This document shows positions 44,836 to 51,500 of a DNA stretch of 51,500 nucleotides, one piece after another. The translations under genes and the position numbers were made by a program. Source of the stretch: an uncultured Clostridia bacterium (GTDB taxonomy: Bacteria; Bacillota; Clostridia; Oscillospirales; Oscillospiraceae); the NCBI GenBank assembly GCA_947168005.1, contig CAMVKI010000002.1, forward strand, positions 1 to 51,500, given 5' to 3'. The first letter of the stretch is position 1. Each line of letters starts with the position of its first letter. The notes beneath the pieces are model-generated. The model saw nothing but the letters and a program-made list of their open reading frames with translations, did no database searches and had not been told where the DNA came from.

Positions 44836-45849
44836 ATGCTGCTTTTGCTCCATGCCGCCGCCCATCTGCTGGTGGACGCGGTCTGCGCCGCGGCCCTCTT
44901 CGGCCCCCTCAAGGGCGGGGCCGACGCCGCCTGGCGCTTCATGCTCTACAATACCCTGGCCTTCTCCACCCAATGCCTGGTGGGCCTGGCCGCGGACCGG
45001 ATCGGGAAGCACCGGATCTCCGCGGCGGCGGCCATGCTCTGCGTAGCCGCGGGCTTCGCCCTGCCCCTCCCGGTCCTTCTGCGTCTGCTGCTGATCGGCC
45101 TGGGGAACAGCGTCTTCCACGTGGCCGCCGGGACGGAGACCATCGAGGGCAGCGGGGGAAAGGCCGCGCCTCTGGGGGTCTTCGTGGCTCCCGGCGCCAT
45201 CGGCGTCACGGTGGGAAGCCTGTTTCCCGCCGCCGGGCCCTTCCTGGCGGGAGCGCTGGCCGTGCTCGGCGCCGCGTCCCTATTTGTCAAGGGAAGGCCG
45301 GAGCCCCGGACCGAGGGCCCGGGCCGCGCAGAACCGGAGAAGACAGTCCGAAGGCCCCTGCTGGCGGCGGTCCTGCTGACGGCGGCCGTGGGCGTGCGGG
45401 CCGTCGGCGGCGCGGCGGTCAGCTTCCCCTGGCAGACCGGCCCCGCGCTGATTCTGGTCACCACGGGCTTCGTCTTCGCGGGGAAGACCGCCGGCGGCTT
45501 CCTCTGCGACCGCCTCGGCCCGAGCCGCTCCGCCTGGGCCTCGGTGCCCGCGGCGGCGCTGCTCATCAGCTTCTGCGGGGCCTGGATGCTTCCGGCCCTG
45601 CTGGGGCAGTTTGCCCTGAATCTGACCATGCCCATCACCCTCTGGCTCCTCTGCCGGGCTCTGCCTGAGTCCCCGGCCTTCGCCTTCGGCCTGGCCGCCT
45701 CGGCCCTCTGGCCCGGGACCCTGGCCGGGAAATACATCCAGCTGACCGGCCCGGCCCGCTGGGCCCTGCTCCTGGCCTGCTTCCTCTTCGGCCTTTTCGC
45801 CATTTTGTACGCCGTCCCAAAGAGGAGGGAGCTCCGACAGGAGCGCTGA
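44836..45849 (+). CDS. MFS-like membrane transporter
   Basis: About 10 hydrophobic helices; GLAADRIGKHRISAAAAM and AGKTAGGFLCDRLGPSR (MFS loop motif). Confidence 0.75.
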   Translation: MLLLLHAAAHLLVDAVCAAALFGPLKGGADAAWRFMLYNTLAFSTQCLVGLAADRIGKHRISAAAAMLCVAAGFALPLPVLLRLLLIGLGNSVFHVAAGTETIEGSGGKAAPLGVFVAPGAIGVTVGSLFPAAGPFLAGALAVLGAASLFVKGRPEPRTEGPGRAEPEKTVRRPLLAAVLLTAAVGVRAVGGAAVSFPWQTGPALILVTTGFVFAGKTAGGFLCDRLGPSRSAWASVPAAALLISFCGAWMLPALLGQFALNLTMPITLWLLCRALPESPAFAFGLAASALWPGTLAGKYIQLTGPARWALLLACFLFGLFAILYAVPKRRELRQER

Positions 45850-45865
45850 GAATGAATCGAAAAAA

Positions 45866-45881
45866 TGTTTCACGTGAAACA
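45866..45881. promoter_or_regulatory. parS: parS, ParB/Spo0J-binding site
   Basis: Exact 16-bp palindrome TGTTTCACGTGAAACA in the intergenic gap between 45849 and 45908, identical to the B. subtilis parS consensus. Confidence 0.95.
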
Positions 45882-45907
45882 ATTGTTTGAGACGAAAGGA
45901 GAACGCC

Positions 45908-46087
45908 ATGAAAAAACTGCTCTGTCTGCTGTTGACGCTGCTCTGCTGCGCCGCCCTGGCGACGACGGTCTATGCCGATCTTGCCGTCAGCCCCTTTGAA
46001 AGCCCGTCCTTCTGGGTGCTGATCGTCGCCGTCCTGCCTGTTCTGGCCTTCCTGATCTATCTGTTTGTACATAAACCGAAAAAGTGA
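45908..46087 (+). CDS. Small exported/membrane protein (59 aa)
   Basis: MKKLLCLLLTLLCCAALATTVYADLAVSPFESPSFWVLIVAVLPVLAFLIYLFVHKPKK: signal peptide plus one C-terminal TM helix; AAAGGAGAA SD. Confidence 0.8.
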   Translation: MKKLLCLLLTLLCCAALATTVYADLAVSPFESPSFWVLIVAVLPVLAFLIYLFVHKPKK

Positions 46088-46114
46088 CGAACGAACGTCG
46101 AAAGGAGAAACGAC

Positions 46115-46429
46115 ATGAAAAAACTGATTTGCCTGCTGCTGGCCCTGCTCTGCCTCGCCGCCCTGACGACGACGGCCTTCGCCGATCTCATCTTCCCGCC
46201 CGAGGAAGGGACGGGAGAAAGCTATGAATTTACGGCGGATTCGACCTCGCCCACCCTCTCCGCCGAGGATCTGGCGGCGGCCCGGAGCGAGACCGTCCCG
46301 GCCACGGAGGCGCCCGCCGGTCCCGTTTCCGGCGGAGGCAGCTATCTGTTCCTCTATCTCGGCATCGGTGCGGCCGCCGTGGCTGCGGCCCTGGCCCTCT
46401 TCTTCCTGCTGCGGAAGAAGGCCAAATGA
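46115..46429 (+). CDS. Small exported/membrane protein (104 aa), paralog of the previous gene in its signal peptide
   Basis: MKKLICLLLALLCLAALTTTAFADLIFPPEEG...YLFLYLGIGAAAVAAALALFFLLRKKAK; AAAGGAGAA SD. Confidence 0.8.
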   Translation: MKKLICLLLALLCLAALTTTAFADLIFPPEEGTGESYEFTADSTSPTLSAEDLAAARSETVPATEAPAGPVSGGGSYLFLYLGIGAAAVAAALALFFLLRKKAK

Positions 46430-46740
46430 GCCGAATCGCCCTGGCCTGCCTGCTGACGGTGCTCATCGAGACCCCCTTCCTGGCCCTCTGGGGCTGGCGG
46501 GGGAGGCGGGAGCTTGCGGTGATCGTCTGCGCCAACGTGCTGACCAATCTGCTGCTGAACCTGAGCTTTCTGCTGGGCCTGCCCTACCGGCCCGGCTGGA
46601 TCGCCGCGGGGGAGCTCCTGGTCGTGGCTGCGGAATACGCGATCTACGCCCGTGCCTTCGGAGGGTCGCGGAGGCTCCTGCTTCTGACCCTCCTGGCGAA
46701 CTGTCTCAGCTTCGGCTTCGGGCTGCTGCTCCCGCTGTAA
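46426..46740 (+). CDS. Small polytopic membrane protein (104 aa)
   Basis: ATGA overlap with the upstream gene; MSRIALACLLTVLIETPFLALWGWRGRRELAVIVCANVLTNLLLNLSFLLG... Confidence 0.75.
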   Translation: MSRIALACLLTVLIETPFLALWGWRGRRELAVIVCANVLTNLLLNLSFLLGLPYRPGWIAAGELLVVAAEYAIYARAFGGSRRLLLLTLLANCLSFGFGLLLPL

Positions 46741-46774
46741 AGGGACGCCTGCGAAAGCGAGGAAAGGAAATCGG

Positions 46775-47416
46775 ATGGAAGAAACAATCCTGCAATACCT
46801 CCGGGACAAATACCGCCCCCTGGCGGTCATCATCTACGGCTCCTACGCCGACGGCACCAACGGGCCGGGCAGCGACTTTGACGCCCTGCTCATCGCCGTC
46901 GGGGAGAAGCGCCACGACGACACCGCCTTCGAGGGCGTGCCCCTGGACGTCTTCGTGGAGCCCCCCGAGAGCTTCCAGAAGGACTGGGACCCGGCGGACT
47001 ACCTCCGGCTCCTGGGCGGGCGGATCGCGGAGGACCGGGGCGGCCTGGCCGCCGGGGTCCTGGAGCGGGTCCGGGCCTGGGCGGCCCAGCTGCCCCGGAA
47101 GACCCGCTCCGAGCTCCGGGAGGAGCTGAGCTGGTGCCGGAAGATGCTGGAGCGGACCCGCCGCGGCGACGACGAGGGCCTCTACCGCTGGCACTGGCTG
47201 CTCACCGACAGCCTGGAGATCTTCTGCGATCTCGTGGGGGAGCCCTGGCTGGGGCCCAAGAAGGCCCTGCGCCGTATGGAGGCCTCCTACGGCCTGGCGA
47301 AGCGCGCCTACGGCCGGGCCCTCCGGGAGATGAACCCCGCGGCCCTGCGAGACTGGATCTCCTACCTGGAAAAGCTGGCGGAGATCGAAAGCCCCTGGGA
47401 TAACAAAAACAGTTAA
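46775..47416 (+). CDS. Nucleotidyltransferase-domain protein with HEPN-like C-terminal helices
   Basis: LAVIIYGSYADGTNGPGSDFDALLI (GSxxDG...SDxD) and a helical C-terminal half. Confidence 0.8.
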   Translation: MEETILQYLRDKYRPLAVIIYGSYADGTNGPGSDFDALLIAVGEKRHDDTAFEGVPLDVFVEPPESFQKDWDPADYLRLLGGRIAEDRGGLAAGVLERVRAWAAQLPRKTRSELREELSWCRKMLERTRRGDDEGLYRWHWLLTDSLEIFCDLVGEPWLGPKKALRRMEASYGLAKRAYGRALREMNPAALRDWISYLEKLAEIESPWDNKNS

Positions 47417-47492
47417 CCCTGCCGGGAATCCGGCTTTCCAAGCATAAGCAAAGCCTTCCCCTGCGAAAAAAAGAAAAAGGAGATGGACCCAA

Positions 47493-50132
47493 ATGAAACG
47501 GATTCTTGCACTGCTTCTCTGCGTTCTGATGCTCACGGGCCTCTTTGCCGGCTGCGTCAAGCCGGTGGACGGGCCGGGCATGGAGAACACCAGCGCCGCG
47601 ACGGGGGAGACCCCCGTCTCCACTGCGAACCCCGCAGCCCCCGCCACCGAGGAATATACCCTGGAGCGCGAGCCCGGCACCAACCAGATCAGCTTCTACT
47701 GGAAGGCTGACGGCGTGGACTATTCCAAGTGCGACATGTGGATCTGGTATCCCAATGCCGACGGCCGGGGCTATCTCTTCCACCCCTGCGAGTATGGCGG
47801 CAAGGTGGTTCTGAACGTCCCCGAGGAGATCACCGAGGTGGGCTTCATCGTCCGCCGGAACTGCTCCGACCCCGGCGGCACCAGCTGGGGCGACGCCGTC
47901 AAGGACTTTGAGGACGACCGCTTTGCCGTTATCACCGGCGAGACCACCGAGGTCTATCTGGTCTCGGGCGACGGCGCCCAGTACATCAGCACGGACGGAG
48001 GGAAGACCTTGAGCCAGAGCAGCAAATTCGAGCTGGCGGAGATCGTGGACCTGAACCAGATCCGCTACCATATCACCCCGGCGACCCGCTTCACGTCCCT
48101 GGACCAGTTCAAGGTTCTGGACGGCGACCGGGAGATCCCCATCGAGAGCGTATCCAGCCTCAACAACGAGGTCATCCTCGGCGTCATCACCCTGGCCGAG
48201 GAGCTGGACTTCTCCAAGACCTACAGCGTGCAACTGGAGGGCTTCGAGGCCCAGACTGCCGTTCCCACCAAGGTCTTCGACTCCGAGGCCTTTGTGGAGC
48301 GCTACGCCTACGACGGCGACGACCTGGGCGCCGTCATCGAGGGCGAGGTCACGAGCTTCAAGCTCTGGGCCCCCACTGCCGGCGAGGTAATCCTGAACCT
48401 CTTCGAGAAGGGCGACGGCGGCGAGGCCTACGAGCGGATTCCCATGACCAGAGGCGAGAAGGGCGTCTGGTCCGCCGCCTCCACCTGCGGCCACGGGACC
48501 TATTACACCTACACCGTCACCACCGCCGCGGGCACCCAGGAGGCCGTGGACCCCTACGCCAAGGCGGTCGGCGTCAACGGCGACCGGGGCATGGTCATCG
48601 ACCTGGCCTCCACCGACCCCGCGGACTTCGGGAAGGATGCGTATTACCAGAACCTGAACGCCTACAACGAGGCGGTGATCTGGGAGGTCCATGTCCGGGA
48701 CTTCTCCAACCGCATCGAGGGCAGCCAGTACCCCGGCAAGTATCTGGCCTTCACCGAGACCGGCCTGAAAAACGCCTCCGGCGAGGCCGTGGGCATGGAC
48801 TATCTGAAGGACCTGGGCGTGACCCACATCCACTTCCAGCCCATCTATGACTACGCCACCGTGGACGAGTCCAGCGACGAGGCCCAGTTCAACTGGGGCT
48901 ACGATCCCAAGAACTACAACGCCCCCGAGGGCTCCTACTCCACCGATCCCTTCCACGGGGAGGTCCGGGTCAACGAGCTGAAGCAGATGGTCCAGGCTAT
49001 CCACCGGAACGGCATGGCTGTGGTCATGGACGTGGTGTACAACCACACCTATGACATCAACTCCTGCCTGAACAAGGTGGTGCCCAACTACTACTACCGC
49101 TACAACGCCTCCGGCGCCCCCTCCAACGGCTCCGGCTGCGGCAACGAGACCGCCTCGGACCGGGTCATGTTCCGCAAGTACATGGTGGACTCCGTGTCCT
49201 ACTGGGCCAAGGAGTACCACATCGACGGCTTCCGCTTCGACCTCATGGCCCTCCACGATGTGGAGACCATGCAGGCCATCGAGGAGGCGGTCCACGCCAT
49301 CAACCCCAAGGCCATTCTCTACGGCGAGGGCTGGACCGGCGGCGCTACCCCCCTGAACGCCAATCTCCAGGCCACCCAGGCCAATATCTCCAAGATCCAG
49401 CCCAGCGGTGAGGGCATCGGCGCCGTGGCCGTCTTCAACGACGCCATCCGCGATGGCCTGAAGGGCAGCGTCTTTGACGCCAAGGACCAGGGCTACGCCA
49501 ACGGCAAGGCCAACGCCGGCACCGCCGCGGCGGTGATCTTCGGCATCGAGGGCGGCCGGAAGGGGACCGGCGCGAGCTGGTCCGTGGAGAACGACATGGT
49601 CATCAACTATGTGGCCTGCCACGACAACAACACCATCTGGGACAAGCTGCTCGAGTCCAACCCCGAGGCCTCCGACGAGGAGCGCTTTGCCATGAACCGG
49701 CTCTGCGAGGAGATCATCTTCCTGGGCAGGGGCACGCCCTTCATGCTGGCCGGCGAGGAGCTGCTGCGCACCAAGCAGGGCGATCACAACTCCTACAAGT
49801 CCTCCGACGAGATCAACAACCTCGACTGGGATTCCCTGACCCAGGGCAGCCTGCCCATGCGGATGCGGGACCTGATGCGGGAGCTCATCGCCCTGCGCCG
49901 GGATAATCTCTTCCTCACCAAGGCCGAGCCCGCCTGCGAGGTCCTGGAAAACAACGCCATCCGGGTCATCTGGACCATGGACGGCAAGACCGTGGCCGCG
50001 GCCCTCATCAACCCCAACGACGAGCCCATCTCCGCCGAGTTCCCCGAGGGCGCCTGGACCGTCCTCTTCGCCGGTGAGAGCTCCGACGAAGCCACCGTCG
50101 GCGCGAAGGACGTGCTGGTCGTCGCCCCGTAA
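47493..50132 (+). CDS. pulA: Type I pullulanase-like GH13 lipoprotein
   Basis: Lipobox LTGLFAGC. FNWGYDPKNYNAPEGSYSTDP, MAVVMDVVYNHTY, SGCGNETASDRVM, DGFRFDLMALHD, YGEGWTGG. Confidence 0.92.
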   Translation: MKRILALLLCVLMLTGLFAGCVKPVDGPGMENTSAATGETPVSTANPAAPATEEYTLEREPGTNQISFYWKADGVDYSKCDMWIWYPNADGRGYLFHPCEYGGKVVLNVPEEITEVGFIVRRNCSDPGGTSWGDAVKDFEDDRFAVITGETTEVYLVSGDGAQYISTDGGKTLSQSSKFELAEIVDLNQIRYHITPATRFTSLDQFKVLDGDREIPIESVSSLNNEVILGVITLAEELDFSKTYSVQLEGFEAQTAVPTKVFDSEAFVERYAYDGDDLGAVIEGEVTSFKLWAPTAGEVILNLFEKGDGGEAYERIPMTRGEKGVWSAASTCGHGTYYTYTVTTAAGTQEAVDPYAKAVGVNGDRGMVIDLASTDPADFGKDAYYQNLNAYNEAVIWEVHVRDFSNRIEGSQYPGKYLAFTETGLKNASGEAVGMDYLKDLGVTHIHFQPIYDYATVDESSDEAQFNWGYDPKNYNAPEGSYSTDPFHGEVRVNELKQMVQAIHRNGMAVVMDVVYNHTYDINSCLNKVVPNYYYRYNASGAPSNGSGCGNETASDRVMFRKYMVDSVSYWAKEYHIDGFRFDLMALHDVETMQAIEEAVHAINPKAILYGEGWTGGATPLNANLQATQANISKIQPSGEGIGAVAVFNDAIRDGLKGSVFDAKDQGYANGKANAGTAAAVIFGIEGGRKGTGASWSVENDMVINYVACHDNNTIWDKLLESNPEASDEERFAMNRLCEEIIFLGRGTPFMLAGEELLRTKQGDHNSYKSSDEINNLDWDSLTQGSLPMRMRDLMRELIALRRDNLFLTKAEPACEVLENNAIRVIWTMDGKTVAAALINPNDEPISAEFPEGAWTVLFAGESSDEATVGAKDVLVVAP

Positions 50133-50150
50133 CGCCGCAACGAAATGTAG

Positions 50151-50169
50151 TGCCGGCAATCTGCCGGCA
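50151..50169. repeat. Hairpin TGCCGGCA-ATC-TGCCGGCA, also present (truncated) at the window start
   Basis: 50151-50169 exact. GCCGGCAATCTGCCGGC also occurs near 38-54, in both cases preceded by GTAG. Confidence 0.75.
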
Positions 50170-50181
50170 AAAGGAGAAGCA

Positions 50182-51500
50182 ATGAGCATTGTAAAAGACA
50201 TGTCCCTGGCCGAATACGGCCGGATGAAAATTGCCTGGGTGCGGGACTTCATGCCCGCCCTGGGGGCCATCCGGGAGCGGATGGAACGCGAGAAGCCCTT
50301 TGCCGGGCTGAAGATCACCCTCTCCATCCATATGGAGGCCAAGACCGCCTACCTCGCCACCTGCCTCCAGGCGGCGGGGGCGGAGGTCCACGCCACGGGC
50401 TGCAACCCCCTGTCCACCCAGGATGACGTGGCCGCGGGCCTGGCCTCCCTGGGGGTGGAGACCTACGCCGTCCACGGCGTCAGCGCCCCGGAGTACAAGA
50501 AGCTCCTGGAGGCGGCCCTGGCCTGCCATCCCGATCTGATCATCGACGACGGCGGCGATCTGGTGGAGCTGCTGACCGGGGAGCGGGCCGACCTGGCCGA
50601 CCGCCTCATCGGCGGCGGCGAGGAGACCACCACGGGCATCCACCGGCTCAAGGCCCGGGCCAGGGCCGGGAAGCTGCCCTTCCCCATGATGAACGTCAAC
50701 GACGCCAAGTGCAAGCACTACTACGACAACCGCTACGGCACTGGACAGTCCGTCTGGGACGCCATTATGCACACCACCAACCTGCTCGTCGCGGGCAAGA
50801 CCGTGGTCGTGGCGGGCTACGGCTGGTGCGGCCGGGGCGTCGCCATGCGGGCCAAGGGCATGGGCGCCAACGTCATCGTCACCGAGATCGACCCCATCAA
50901 GGCCCTGGAGGCCTCCATGGAGGGCATGCGGGTCATGCCCATGGACCAGGCCGCCCCCCTGGGCGATCTCTTCATCACCACCACCGGCTGCCGGGACGTC
51001 ATCGTGGGCCGTCACTTCGCCGTCATGAAGGACAACGCCTTCCTTGCCAACGCGGGCCACTTCAACGTGGAGGTCAACGGCGAGGAGCTGGAGCGCATGG
51101 CGGTCCGGGTCTTCCCCCGCCGCCAGGAGATCGTGGGCTACGAGATGCCCGACGGAAGGACCCTGAACCTCCTGGCCGAGGGCCGGCTGGTGAACCTGGC
51201 CTCCGGCAACGGCCACCCGGCGGAGATCATGGATATGAGCTTCTCCATCCAGGCCCTGGCCCTGGAGTACATGAAGGACCATGGCCGCGCCCTGCCCCCG
51301 GACGTCTATGAGATCCCCCAGTCCATTGACGATGCCGTCTCCGCCCTGAAGCTCCGGGGCGTCGGCATGGAGATCGACAAGCTGACCCCCGAGCAGGAGG
51401 CCTACCTGGCGGGCTGGGAAGCCTCACCCCTTCCGCCCCCCCCCCCGGCTGAGCCCACCCCTGCCCCCCCAACCCCCCCTCCCCCACGCCCCGCGCTTCC
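50182..51500 (+). CDS. ahcY: Adenosylhomocysteinase (S-adenosyl-L-homocysteine hydrolase), 3' end not resolved in window
   Basis: MSIVKDMSLAEYGRMKIAWVRDFMPAL..., GYGWCGRGVAMRAKGMGANVIVTEIDP, LANAGHFNVE, LTPEQEAYLAGWE. No stop before the window end. Confidence 0.93.
   Translation, partial: MSIVKDMSLAEYGRMKIAWVRDFMPALGAIRERMEREKPFAGLKITLSIHMEAKTAYLATCLQAAGAEVHATGCNPLSTQDDVAAGLASLGVETYAVHGVSAPEYKKLLEAALACHPDLIIDDGGDLVELLTGERADLADRLIGGGEETTTGIHRLKARARAGKLPFPMMNVNDAKCKHYYDNRYGTGQSVWDAIMHTTNLLVAGKTVVVAGYGWCGRGVAMRAKGMGANVIVTEIDPIKALEASMEGMRVMPMDQAAPLGDLFITTTGCRDVIVGRHFAVMKDNAFLANAGHFNVEVNGEELERMAVRVFPRRQEIVGYEMPDGRTLNLLAEGRLVNLASGNGHPAEIMDMSFSIQALALEYMKDHGRALPPDVYEIPQSIDDAVSALKLRGVGMEIDKLTPEQEAYLAGWEASPLPPPPPAEPTPAPPTPPPPRPAL

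Noticed and set aside
47202-50342. 1046-aa minus-strand ORF antisense to pullulanase
   Set aside because: Composition (Gly/Val/Leu/His-rich, no domain motif) is typical of antisense frames in GC-rich genes. The plus strand encodes a clear GH13 enzyme with a signal peptide.

Overview
High-GC Clostridia-like window (taxonomy inferred only from gene content and style). The left ~7 kb is a mosaic: hairpin-rich intergenic repeats, an SLH-domain gene fragment, a membrane M28 peptidase, tRNA-Arg(ACG) with nearby tRNA 3'-end fragments, SDR and ROK genes on the minus strand, and a compact four-gene phage-tail-like cassette behind a perfect consensus promoter. From about 7.3 kb to 44.8 kb there is one unidirectional, densely packed glycopolymer locus. 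It encodes GT2 and GT4 glycosyltransferases, two LicD proteins, Stealth, a cytidylyltransferase, an EpsG-like polymerase, two DUF1919 proteins, two asparagine-synthase-like proteins, an LTA-synthase-like enzyme, a pyruvyltransferase, acyltransferases, one ABC-2 permease with two ATPases, and a CapG/CapF pair. After it come an MFS gene, a perfect 16-bp parS site (TGTTTCACGTGAAACA), three tiny membrane proteins, a nucleotidyltransferase, a pullulanase lipoprotein and a 3'-incomplete adenosylhomocysteinase. The strongest unusual signals are: (1) two Wzt-like ATPases sharing a nearly identical 594-bp 5' half (3 mismatches) with divergent C-termini, plus a vestige of the permease 3' end upstream of the first copy; (2) the parS site; (3) the orphan phage-tail cassette; (4) a 93-bp element made of four consecutive perfect hairpins; (5) a probable capE N-terminal remnant beside capG/capF. 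All family calls come from reading motifs by eye, with no database search.
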